From Apus apus (lineage: Eukaryota; Chordata; Aves; Apodiformes; Apodidae): DNA of 64,000 bases. The DNA is taken from positions 96,183,152 to 96,247,151 of the forward strand of contig NC_067285.1 of the NCBI RefSeq assembly GCF_020740795.1, given 5' to 3'. Position numbers and translations under genes: made by a program. Each line of letters starts with the position of its first letter. The first letter of the stretch is position 1. Below are positions 28,331 through 60,710 of this stretch, one piece after another. The notes under the pieces were generated by a model. It was not told the DNA's origin and searched no databases. It saw nothing but the letters and a program-made list of their open reading frames with translations.

Positions 28331-30430
28331 CAGCCCAAGAGCGGCGTGATCTGCTCACCGTTCCCCTGGGAAATCACAGCTACAGGCTCCCACGTGTGCG
28401 TCATCTTCACTGCTCATTTACCAAGAGCAACCCCACAACTTGCTTTATTTCTGCATCTGAAACAAGCTTGGCTCCTGGCCACCACTTGCCATTAGCCAGC
28501 TGCTCTCCCTCACCATGCTTTAAAAGACATTGCTCTACACCATCATGGTAATTTCCAAAAGGAAGCCTAAAAACGGTAGAAGTGAAAACAACGTGACCAT
28601 ATTGCCATTATTTCCATGTTCCCACAACAATGCTTGTGTTATTGATAGGAAGAAAGAAGATACAACTATAGCCCCAGCACCTTGCCTCAGGCGGTGATGT
28701 GAATGCCTATTCCTGCACCTCCCGACAGAAGAGAGGTGTTACGCAGTACAGTACTCAAGGATTTTGGTGAATTATGGGAGAAAAACACACACATCAAGTA
28801 CTTGTATAGAACTGGGATTCTGGATTGTACGGAGAGCAAATCAGACCTCAGTTAAAACAGTATTTACATACGTTTAGTATTCATCATTCTCATAATAATT
28901 TGTTATATAAGGATTCATTCTGTACATTACTTGGATCATGGAAAGAAAATTATTTTGCTTGGTTACTGACAAAACAAAATCTTAAAAGTGAAATGCTTGA
29001 CTTGTGTTTGTTTTGTTTCAGGTTACCTGTCAGGCAGTGGACTTTGGAACTAAGCTGAGTGTCATTTACTTATGTAACTATTAATATCTGTAATGTTTGA
29101 TAAAATCTGTTTCCATTTCTGTTTCCATTCTTTTCTATTAAAAGTGAACTTACTCAGTCAACTGTGACTCCAGATGAATAACCATTTTATGCACAGTAAA
29201 CAAGTGCATGAAGGCTACAGCAACGGGATGTAATTTGCTGTGCAGAAAATTATACCCATGTTAATTCCTGTGTGAAGCAAACAAAGAAATCAGACTAAAA
29301 TGGGAGAAATCTGCCACTTTGCCCAGCAGACCATCAAGAAAGACTGCATCTTCTTTTAGTTACATTAGTTATGAGTGAGTTTAGACTGTTTAAATGACTT
29401 TCTGTCAAACACTTCATCCATGGGTTTCTAAAAAGTTTGAAAGTTCTTCCTTTTGAATAAGCTAAACAAGAAAGAACTCATTAGTTATTTCTTCTGGTTT
29501 AGAGATTCATCTACTCTTGCTATTTTATGTCTAAATGTAGTTAACTATTAGTTTTCATCTTCTGCTGCAATGAGAATTCTGTAACTTGCTCACAGGTTTT
29601 GATCTGATAAAGTCTTTATGTTGCCTCAGTCTTCAGTGGTATGGAGTTCAAACACTATGGCAGCTCATAATTAAACAAAATACACATCACCATCATCGCT
29701 ATTAAGAAGCTATTTATTTTCATTCTGAGTAATTGATACTCTCCATTAGCCACCTGGATTAAAATTACTAACATTTAAAATCATGCAAATAAATTGGCTT
29801 ATTTTACTCACGCTAACACTTTTTGTCTCTATCCTTTTAATCCATAGAGCATACTTTGTCATCTGTTTGTGATATATACCTGAGCACTATGTTGAAACAT
29901 TGGAGTCAGAGAAAAAAAAAAAAAAAAACAAAAAACGGGAAAAAAGGGAATATATGCACAATCGTGCACTTCTAGCTTTAGGTGAGCGCCCTCTTGTGAT
30001 ACTTTAACGTAAAGAACAAGATGCTCAGTATTTCTAAAATAACAGCAACATACACACCCTAACAGTCCAGATGCAGCGTGACTACGGGAGCTAAGAAACA
30101 GGACAATTAACTTGCAAAGCGATTTTCCATTCAAAAGGCCTAAGAAGCCGTGTTTATTATTCTGAGGCAACAATTCAATCAGGTGTGCAAGATTACTCTG
30201 TCAAAACACCTGAAAGATCCTGATCAGGGTTATTAAACCTACAGAAGCAGGACGGTCACTGTGTCCTTTTCCCAATTAAACCACCTGAGCTTAAAGCTGC
30301 AAAACGGAAGAATCGGATCAGACTTCATAAACGAATTCAGTTGCCTGGGTGCAGACTGGTGAAAGCTAAACATTGAGCAAACAAAGCGTGTACTGAGCGG
30401 ACCTCTTCAGTTCCTGCCCTCTTGCCAGCG
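28331..30430. other. Spacer between the PI4K2B and SEPSECS promoters
   Basis: About 2.1 kb of mostly AT-rich DNA between the two CpG islands, with no supportable exon on either strand. It holds an A17 tract at about 29912-29928 and a strong CTCF-like motif at 29986-29999. No transposable element was recognised. Confidence 0.6.
29986..29999 (-). promoter_or_regulatory. Candidate CTCF site between divergent promoters
   Basis: The minus strand reads TCACAAGAGGGCGC. It matches the 14-base CTCF core CCASYAGRKGGCRS at 12 positions, including the whole AGRKGGCRS half. The mismatches are the first base and the Y position. Occupancy is unknown. Confidence 0.45.
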
Positions 30431-31213
30431 GGTGTCCTAGGAAGATGCGCCCGCTCCCGGGGCTGCCCGCGCACGGGCCGGGGGGGCAGCGGGCAGCTCT
30501 AGGGCTTCCCCGGCAGCTCCTAGCAAAGGTGCAAAGCCCGTCCCAGCTTTCCCATCACCATAACGTGAAAGGAAAGAAAACTACATCTCTTCTAGTCTCG
30601 CTAGCTGTAAGGCAGTCGGGCACTGCCCGGCAGGCGGGCCAGGCTGCAGGGGCACCAGGCTGCTGCTGCCTGCTGCGGAGCCCTGCGCTGGGAGGGGATG
30701 TGAGGCACAACAGGCTCCTGCCGCCACGGGAACCTGACGGGCAGTTCCGCGCAGCTCTCACCAGCCTCACGACACACGTCGGGGTGTGGGGGGAACAGCC
30801 CCGGAAGGGGCTCTCGGCAGGCACGAAGCCGAGTTCCCGGTGGGCTTCCCCCCCGGCCCGGGAGCCGCCCCGGCCTGCGAAGCCCGCGCTGCCCGCAGCG
30901 GGCCGACCCGAGCGCGGGTACCGGCGGCCCCGCGCAGCCCCTCCGCCTCCCGCGGCCCGCCCGGAGCTCCGCCCGCAGGCAGAGGCCTTGCGGGGCAGCA
31001 GGCGGACGGTCCCGCGGTGACCCGCCCTCAGCCCGGCAGCCCGCGCCGCAGCCGCCGGGAGGGGAGGGGCCGCTGCGGCGCATGCCCCGCGCGTCTCTCC
31101 CCGGCGGGAGCTGAGCCGGGGTCCGTTCGGCCGCCCCGCACGCCGCCCCGCGCCGTGCCCGCGCTGAGGGGTAGCGGCGGCAGGAGCCCGCGGGGGCCGC
31201 CCGCGCCGCGGCC

Positions 31214-51384
<20,171 letters not shown>

Positions 51385-51529
51385 AAGATACCATTTCAGT
51401 AATGCAGGAAGAAATGCTTTTAAGTATCTCAGGTTTGTATTGTGTTAGCATTGTGAATCTGCAGTGCAGAAAATTTATTCCTGATCTGCAAACAATAACA
51501 AAAAATTAGTTGGGTGAAACTCAGCTTTA

Positions 51530-51535
51530 AATAAA
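51530..51535 (+). terminator. Candidate proximal poly(A) signal of SEPSECS
   Basis: AATAAA in GCTTTAAATAAAGTAGG, 146 nt after the SEPSECS stop. The downstream GT-rich element is weak, so distal signals may be preferred. Confidence 0.45.
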
Positions 51536-53022
51536 GTAGGTGATACTCTCCCCAAGACAGGGCCAGACGTAAGTTTTTGCAGTATATAAATATCTGACTT
51601 AATATCTGCCAAAGTGATGCTTAACATTTACAAAGACCTTGAGCTGGCCTTTCAGTCTGTGGGTGACTACGTGGACCAGTGTTCAGCAAATCACAGAATG
51701 CTTTTTCACGTGTTTTTGATTAACAAGGTTTCCCATGGCTGGGATTTCATTCTTTCCTGGGTATAGACTATCCAGCAAGAAATGTTTCACAGCTCTCAAA
51801 ACCTCTCTTGCTTCTCACCAGCATACTTGCCACTTTTAATTTATTTTCAAAGATCTATATAAATGTTGGAATAGCCCTTACTAAATACTATGTTAAAACT
51901 GCACAAGGAAATGATAGAGATGGAATAGTGGTGGTTTTCACTACTTCTTTTCACCAGTAGTGTTCTCACCCCTGATGAACTGCCTAGAACAAAGCAGCCC
52001 TCAGTGGCAAAGGAAAACAGAATGCCTCATGTCCTGTCAGTTCTCAGCTTTTGGAAACATTTGTATAGTTGAGCAACCCAAAGGAATTTTAATAATTAAA
52101 GTAAGGAGTTGTGGAGTGGAAAGGTACAATCATCTTTTTTTGTTCCTTATTTTTGTTCTCCCCTTTTTTCCATTTCATCTTTTCTGTGATAGAGTGATCA
52201 GGTCAGAGACCCACTGAAAGGAGGAATGCCTTGTGGGATTAATGCAGTATTTTCAAGAGCCAGTGAGACCCGAGGGTATTTTGGCATTTTTAGTCCATTG
52301 TTAAAATTTATAGACTTCCATTTCTGAAATGTCTCTTGCCATTGGCACTGTTGCTTCTGTCGCTGTGTGTGCAGTTGCTGATTTGAGTTCATTAAGCAAA
52401 CAATAGATTCAGTCTGTTCCTGAAACAAAGGTTCTGTGTCACTGGAGTGACAGTGCTATAGGTTGCAAAACTTTTAGTTACTCTTAAATCCAGTTACTAC
52501 ATTGGATGTAGTTTTTATGTCATTTACTATTCAAAGTGAGCTTAATGTTCCAAGACATTGTCTTTGTCTCTCTCTAATGTAGTAATACTTGGGACACCAC
52601 AATTAATGAGTTCTAAATGTCAGGAAATATTCAAGCTACTTTGGTGGGATCTGAGACATCTATCCTTCAGAGCCCTCTGTAAATTGCTTAATCAAAATAG
52701 TGCTGCTTTTGAAAGGATTGTCTATCCAACATGTTCAAATTAGTTGTTACAAGGGGTGATGTTAATATGTAGAAGTTAATAGAATGCTAATTATCATTAA
52801 GCTGCTCTCACTTAGTGAGGTCCATTATATCTTAAGCTTAAATTGAATTGCTGCTTCTACATTGGTATTGCCACAGTGACACGTGAGATTAAAGCTTGAC
52901 AAGGTATGGCCCCTGGGCTACAGTCACAGTTGTTTCTTGCTGTACAAACACATTCTAGGAGAAATGTAATTTAACTTGGCCACTGAGTCCTTGTGGCTAT
53001 AAGGATATGTAAATTTCTCTCC

Positions 53023-53043
53023 TTTTTTTTTTTTTTTTTTTTT
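53023..53043 (+). repeat. Poly(T) tract of 21
   Basis: An uninterrupted T21 flanked by CTCTCC and CCCCCTC. It could be the tail of a minus-strand retroposed sequence, but no parent could be recognised to its right. Confidence 0.8.
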
Positions 53044-56000
53044 CCCCCTCACCAGTTTTTCCAGCCAGTAAAGCTTTTCCCCAAGCTTGGGAGCCAAAGC
53101 TCTGCAGCTCACTGCCTCAGTATTCAGTATATTGGAGCAGCCAGTGAAAACCACAAAGTCCTTAGTGATACCTTCCTTCCTGGTTTTCAATACTGCTGTT
53201 CTGTGCCTGGATGACTATAAATTACTGATTTAGATGACTAGTCACATTATGTGAACATTAGAACTATTGTTACGAGAGTTTAGGGAGGTGCCTGGTAGCA
53301 ACTAAAATAAGCATTTGATGAATAATAACTTGAAACTGAATAAAGAAAAGCGCAGTTGCCTTCCCTGAGAGGAAGAAGCCTCTGCTTTTTATGGTCTCAT
53401 AATAAATTGTCTGCTGCAAATAATTCACTCACTTCTACTGTAGACTGAACTGCTTTCTCAGGTAGTGTTTTGTCTGTCTTTGAAATGTCTCTGCAAACCA
53501 GTATCCGGGGAAAGAATTAAGTGGTTTGCTTTGATTTTGACATTTTCTTAATAAAAACCACAAACCTCCCAAAAAATGGAACAAAATAATTTAAGATGAT
53601 GGCTTTAGTTTAAAAAAAAAATAAAAAAAAATTTGTGTCTTTAAAGTTCTCCACAAATCTTGGTGATGCCACCTGACGTATGGAAATTTAAAATAGTCTG
53701 AGACATGTTCCCAATCATGATGTATAAACTCTTGAACTCTCGTTATGTTGCTTTAGTCAGCTGTTGTGCCAGTTTGCTGTTTTATTTGCTTGCTTTGTCC
53801 CCATAAATGTCTTCAGTTGTAATTAATACAAATTTTTTAGAGACAGAAGCATTATATAATGTCACTATAAATAAAATGACATTAAGTAATTCAAATGGCA
53901 ATATACTTTCAAGTAAATGGAGACTTGGTTATCTGTGGTATATATGACATGGGAGATTCAGTAGATGATTAACAGTATTTTTCAAGGAAAAGTATAAACC
54001 ACTTATTCTCTGTTCACTAATATCTATAATAAAGTAGTGAAAGAATACCGGAACCTAGAGCTTATGAGCAGAGTTTTCATTTCCTTTGTATAGCAGATAA
54101 GGGGAGATGTCATGGCTACAGCAGGTCTTGCCCACTAACAGTAATTTGCAAGATGGTAATGGGCATAAATTTGACAAAATGCAGAGTAAAACAAATATAT
54201 CAACAATATTTGCCTACTATGAAGTTCTAAGATTGTACAGTGAAGTAAGAATCTTAATTAACTGTGCAGCCCTTTTCCTAATCTCTACATAAGCACATGT
54301 CACTAAAGGCTTCCACATAGCTCAGAAATCTGCAAGAGACAACTTGCCATCTCCAGCATTCACATTATTAGTGAGACATGGAGGAAGGCTGCCTGGGCTT
54401 CAGAGCATCCTTGGGGTTTATACAGCAAGGATCCTTAGTAGAAACACCAGGAACAGATGCCCATTTAGTAAGGCTATCTCACAGCTGCTATTTATGTAGC
54501 TACCTGTCTCCATCATCTTTTAGGTCACAGCACGTAGTTACCAGTCGCAAACAGGAAAAAGCAAGCACTTCAAATATTCCGCAAGAGCTGAGGGTACAGA
54601 AAGAGAAGTTTTAAGAGGTTACCATTCTTGCTGCCTGGTCTGCTACTTGAAGTTAACGCCCTATAGCACAGGTAGCAAAGTGACCTGTTTGCGTGGCAGC
54701 TACTGCAGTTAATACAGTATTGACAGATACTGAAACTGGGGTCTGTTTGAGCATTGCAAGTATGAGAAGCAGTGGCTGTAGAGCTAGGACATTTCCCACT
54801 CTGCTTCTGCAAAACATGCATTCGACAGATACTTGCTCAAATTGCTTCAGTCTGAATCACCCAAGTGACTTTCCTCCCTTATGGTGCCTGTAACTGCTCT
54901 GCTTGGTGAGCTTTTCTGTCCCTCTGATGTTGGATCTTATGTTATCTGGATCTATATATGTGGAAGAAATGAAGGAGCAGATGAGCATGCCTTTAAAAAT
55001 AGCACTGGAATAATATAGTGCAAGCAAACTGACACAGAATGACCCATCTCACAGGCTCACTCTTAGTTTACTTCTTTTGTAGTATCTGAGATAATGAGCA
55101 AAACTGAGGACTGTTTGAGCATAATACTGCCTACCCACACTTTGTTCATAATGATTGCCTAAGATACAAAGCAAATAAAATCTACCAGATGCAGCAAATT
55201 CTCTTGAGCCTAAGAAAGCAAAATTGTAATGTTGCAAATGTAAATGCTGGCATTGCAGCTTAATACACATATAAACCGAGCAATCTATATTGTGTTATCA
55301 TCATTTTTTAAGAAAGGCTGGAGCCCAGAGACTAGCAAATGTTCTCATCTGCAGTGTATCAGCACTTCTCAGTCTTCAGCTGCTGTGTAGATAATAATTC
55401 TAATTGAAGAATCATTACATTAATCCATATGTGAATGATAGATGGGCTATAGCCTTTTGTTTGTGATGCTTTAAAAACTGAGTTCCTCTTTTGATTTTTA
55501 TAAGGGGTGATTAGATTGCCTTTTTAAAAAAATGTAACATTTTAACCAACCTGGCCTGACAGGATTTGGAATCTGAAGGAGAAACATTTTCTGTAGCTGA
55601 CAAATTTTTTAAACAATAGCTATTTAAATGTTTCAGTTGGGTTACAAAGTGACACTCCACAGAGAGAACCTTAGTTCAAACAGTTTGAATTCTGAAACCA
55701 GTGCTGGAAAAATTGTGCTCTATGTGCTCTGTAATAATTGATCTTCATGTATTATACTTTTTCCTTCAAAGGTAACAGCATACACTTTAGTGCAGTTTAG
55801 TAATTCTTTTTAAAATCATAGTTAAAAGGCATTTACTCTGTCACTCATCAAGCATCTGTCATATCAAAGTACTAGTAATATGTTTATCTTGATGGATAAA
55901 CTTCAGTGTTCTGGACTAAGTTCAGTGTAACTGGATCAAGCTTTCAGTTCTCCTTTGGGGATCCTAAAGTCACATTCATTATCTAATTAAGATCGATGTG

Positions 56001-59000
56001 ATAATTATATCTGCTGTTGAACAGGAGTCTTTCATCATACCACATTTCAACTAAATTCTTTAGTGTGGCATCAAAGCTGATCCAGTTCAGATGCTGAATT
56101 GCTTTCTTAACATGGATGGGGAAATTTAATTTGCCTTTAGATCCTGGATTCAAACACAGGCTGAGTCAGCTATAGCAAAATTATAACTGCTATTTTTTTT
56201 ACCTAATATGAATAGAAATGCAGTACTTTCAGCTGGATGCTGCCTTTCCTGTTACTTATTTTCTAAGAGCTGCAAACATTAGGCCACCTACCATCTGACA
56301 CTTGCTGTGAGTTGTGGGGGGAGGATGTTAGTCTTGTAAAAATAACATGATAGCAACAGAGCTGTGTGCATTATTAGTCTTTAGACATCCCAGGTAGGAA
56401 TACACCACTTCAATGGGAATTCAAGACCAACATGTAGTGTTGCTACTGATTCTTTCTCTCCAAAAGCTGTTTCTCAGGCTCATTTCTTGTGATTGAAGGG
56501 TACCCAAGGAGCACATAGCCAAAATACAGGGAAAAGGAACAAGGAACATTTTGGAAGGTTTCTAGCTTGGCTATACATGTCTGGCTTTTGCTATGTATGA
56601 AGCTTATATTGCTATGTAAACTCTTGAAAAAATGTTTGCAGCCATTCCCATCCCTTACCTAAGGTGCTTCTGAACTGAATTCAGTGCAGGGCCACCCCTG
56701 GAGGTGCTGGGGCAGGGTGTGCTGCTCCAACACTGCACCTGACCCACCACTCTCAGGTAGCAATAAGGTCTGGCTGCAGGAGGAGAATGTGATGCCCAAG
56801 TGGGGGAAAGCATTCCTGCTTTGCTTGGATGCTGGACTGCCAAGTAGATGTGACAACTAGAACCAGCTTGCAGACACCAATACTGTTGAGCAGTTTTCTG
56901 GAGCCTGAGGAACTGCAGATAGGAGTGCTTAGTTTGATCTGTAGTATGTCAAGTAAGGAATGTAGCTATTCAGAGAAGAAGAATTTTCAAGTGTAACTAC
57001 AGAGCAAAAACCTGCAACAGATTGTATAAACTCTTGATTTAAAGACAAGTTGTCATACTACTCTGTGTTTTCTTCTGGTTCTCCCTCTAATTAAGCTATA
57101 ATGCAGATTCTGGCTTCTGATTTTATACAGCATTTATTTCATTAGCAGTAGAGACATTGGCTTAGTGGGTGGGAGGACTTGGGATACAGTGCAATACACA
57201 TTTTTTTAATGGAAGGTAGGGAAAGAGTCTAGGAAGTTTATAAAAATAGAAATAGCTTGAGATGCTTGCTGTGCAGTTGGGGGGGTAGTGAGTCCAGCAG
57301 AATCTGCGTAGGCATAGTAAAGTCTTGGCCCACTGCACAGTGCAAGGATAGAGAATACTGTCAAAATACAGCTCCATGGCATCGCAATAGTAGGCTGCCC
57401 TCTAATAGTAATCATTTCCAGTGCACTGTTCTTCCCTCACCCTGCTGAGTATTTTGGGTGTTTTTTAAGGAGACTGTGCTAATGCATCAGCAAAAGGCTG
57501 AGGAGGGGGAAGGATTGCCTACCACAGTGTTGCCATCCCCACTGATGCAGAACTTCACATGCAAGAAGTTGACTGGAGCACACAAAGGCAGCAGGTGCAA
57601 GTACACATGCCATTGGCTTTTTTTGTTGAAGGGTTTATCATCAGTAAATGGATTTGAATATAAAAAAATTTTAATAATGATATAACTGATGCTATTAAAG
57701 CTCAAGCTCGTATTCCATGCAGATGGCACAAACCGTCACGCTCTGGTTTTCCCTTCAGTTTTGTTTCTAAAAATTTCAGCTGAGTATTAAATCTGTGTCA
57801 GGGCGTGTGAGGTTTCAGAAGAGTTGCACACCATATTGATCTTCTAGCCATAGATAGTCTTGTTGACCGACACCACACAGTTCCTCTCTCTCTCTCTGAA
57901 GGCATGGTTAGGAATTTCAGCCTCATTGGCTCCAAGTGCTTTTGAAGTGAGGTATTCCTCACTGACTTTGTGTCTTCAGAGTCTGTTGTGCCTTTGTAGG
58001 CTACATACACTGTTCACAGTGCCTTGCTGTGACTTCATGCGGTGACTTCTGGATCCATGGTCTCATTTACAGTTTCTGATCTCTTTTCACAATGAGATGG
58101 GCTGGAAAACTTTATTACTCCTACACCCTTACCATTAAAAGTAGTGGTGAGTGAAATACTACTGGCACCATCAGCGAGACTGTCAGGCATGTGTGGGTTT
58201 GCTAATGGAGCGAAGGCGGGCAGGGGGTGTCTCAGCTATGGTAGCTTTCTGCTACCAATAATGAAATACTGTTGCACCACTGAGTGTGGCAGGTAATGTG
58301 GTGGCCCTTCTGTGGGTGTGAGCTGGGCAGAAGTGAACTGTGCAGCTGGCCTTGAGTTGTTTGGCCTGCTGATCCAGAAGGGGTTTGTAGTTTTTCTAGA
58401 TGTGATGGCTCTGCAGTGGGCTCAGAAAGAAGAGGCAATAACAATATATTTTTGTCAGGGACGCAAGTAGCTGTGACTCACAAGGCTCCTGGGGCACCAT
58501 TTAGCAGAGTTAAAAGATGCTGTTTTCATTTAGTTGCTATATGACTACATTTCTGAGTCTCTGTTCACTTTGTTCTTACATAATCCCCTCTTCCTGCATT
58601 TACAGGCCCTAATTTTCCCCTACCTTGCATTTTCTGTTAGGTTTTTACATCTGTGTGAGTGGTGGTAAAACTCAGCTCTTTTTATGTGATAGCATTTAGC
58701 ACATATGCTGTGTTTACTTGGCACAAGCATAGAAGGCCATAGCAGGGGCAAGGCAGTGGGGAATCAAGCCAGTTGTTTACATCTTCCTCCAAAGGGCTGG
58801 TGGGTCAAACATCCTTCTCCTTGTCCACAGTGCTCTGCCATTAACAGCTGTTAGTGAGTGTTGGTGCATCATATTTTTTTCCCCTTGAGGCTGAGCACAT
58901 TATCTCTACAACATGCCAGCACCTTGCTGGGAACATGCCACAGTTCTGTTTTCAGAGTGTTTTGTTAATGCTAGTGACCTTGGTGGTGTGACCACAACAC

Positions 59001-59582
59001 CTGCTTTACCTGATAAGATCATTAATTTTTTTCTCTGCAGCCTTTGTGTTGAGCGTAAGCAAATCTTCATTTCTACCTGGAAAACACTGCCCAACCATCA
59101 GCTTACCAGAGCACTGACCTGTATCTCCCGGTATTTTTTAAGGCGTTAAATAGGCAATTAGGAGAAATCACTTCAATAAAAGCAGAATGAACACAAGCCT
59201 CTCCTTAGAGGCAATGGAGCAAGACAGTATTGGAATCAATTGTGCAGCCTTTCAGCTGTCACTCTGCTGCTGCAGCAGCTGTCTGTCAGTCGAGGTGACA
59301 GCGGAGAGCTGATCTATACTCCTCTCTGAGCTACAGAGATAAGCTGCACATGCACAATGAACGTGCTCCCAAAATAAACACATTGGGAAGAGCAGGGTAT
59401 TTTTTAATGATAAATCCTCTTGCCCTGCTAACAATTCCTCCTTCCCCCTCCTTTGTTGATTTACCAGGTTGCTGTCACCCCTTGCCTCTTTTCTTGCAGT
59501 GGCTGTGTGTTCTCCTTTTGCCTTTTACCTTGTGGGTTTGTTTTTCTGCATGCTGCTGCCTTGTATGTCAGCGGCAGCATCT

Positions 59583-59650
59583 CACCTCCTGCTGCATCCC
59601 ACCTCCTGCTGCATCCCACCTCCTGCTGCATCCCACCTCCTGCTGCATCC
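59583..59650 (+). repeat. 17-bp minisatellite x4
   Basis: Four perfect tandem copies of CACCTCCTGCTGCATCC. They look recently amplified because no unit has diverged. Intergenic, with no gene nearby. Confidence 0.97.
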
Positions 59651-60629
59651 TTTGGTCAAGGTAGGTCCTGTCCATGGAGGAGACACAGATGGTGCTGCCT
59701 TCCAGGCAGGGCCATGGCTGCAGCTGGTGTCCTTAAAGTGCTGATGGGAATTGCTCAGAAAAGGTTTAAATAGATTTGAAACTCGGAGAGGAGTAGAGGA
59801 GCTTTAACTCCTGAGCTTCTAATTCAAGCCATACCCCAGTCCTTTGCACAGGAAGGACTCTATGGTTTTTGTATTTCCTTTTGCTTCTTTGTTCATCAGG
59901 CATAAGTTTATTAAATGATAAGGTGGCTTCACCTTTCCTCTCTACATTGTTTGCTCCAGTTTTGTTGTTCCACTACAGGAATTCTGATGTTATTTGCATG
60001 TAAGGGGCGATCCTGAAGCTCTTCTCTCTTCCTCACTCCTGTGTTGGGTGTAGATAAACAGATTTCCTTGGCACAAATCCTGTGCTGTGGGACTTTCTAT
60101 GTGTTCCCATGCACAACTATATCCTGATCATATGTCCTACATGACAGGACTGTTCAGGCTGCTCTGCTATCCAGTCATGCTGGGGTTAAGGTTGCTCCTG
60201 TGCTTCTGCCTTGCTCTACAGTAACAGGCATTTATTTGTGTTTAGGAAGCTGAGAGTCTTGAGTGACCTCATTTCCTCAGTAAAATATAGCAGTGTAAGC
60301 ATTGTGTCATGGAAGTGAAGGGGACGACAGTGGCTCAGAAGATTGATTGTGTCACTCATCCAGACTAAGAGCACATACATCATTAAGGACTTGCTTCAAG
60401 GCCTTTCAAAAAGACCAGCAGAAACTAGCAGCTGGCATAAAAAGAGGAAAAGCTGATCTCTGAGAAACGTTTACATGTATAAAAAAAAAACCACAACCAA
60501 ATCCTAAATCTTTTCATTTTAAAATGTAATTTCATTCTTTTTTTTATGATCTTGGTTGTACAACACTTGTATGTATTTTTCAGTTTTGTATGAGGTCTAC
60601 AAAGCTTGAAATTGCAAGCATTTATTTCT

Positions 60630-60710
60630 CCATCATTCTGTGAGATAGAGCCAAGTAAGTGTCATTCCCATTTTATAGGTGAGAAAGTAAAGACAGAAGG
60701 ATCACTTCCA
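60630..60710 (+). mobile_element. Possible MIR/CORE-SINE-like relic
   Basis: The run CATTCTGTGAGATAGAGCC, then CATTCCCATTTTATAGGTGA and GAAAGTAAAGACAGAAGGA resembles the tRNA-unrelated core/3' part of MIR (consensus-like CCCATTTTACAGATGAGGAAA). Only about 80 bp survives, so it could be chance. Confidence 0.4.

Larger units (their letters stand above)
51385..53560 (+). other. Probable SEPSECS 3' UTR region
   Basis: No coding exon. AATAAA lies at 51530-51535 (146 nt after the stop), 53339-53344 and 53550-53555, so short and long 3' UTR forms are all possible. A T21 tract at 53023-53043 lies between them. The true end cannot be chosen from sequence alone. Confidence 0.45.

Noticed and set aside
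52924-53190. Possible minus-strand retropseudogene ending in the poly(A) seen as T21
   Set aside because: The sequence on the upstream side matches no gene I can recognise, and no target-site duplication is evident.
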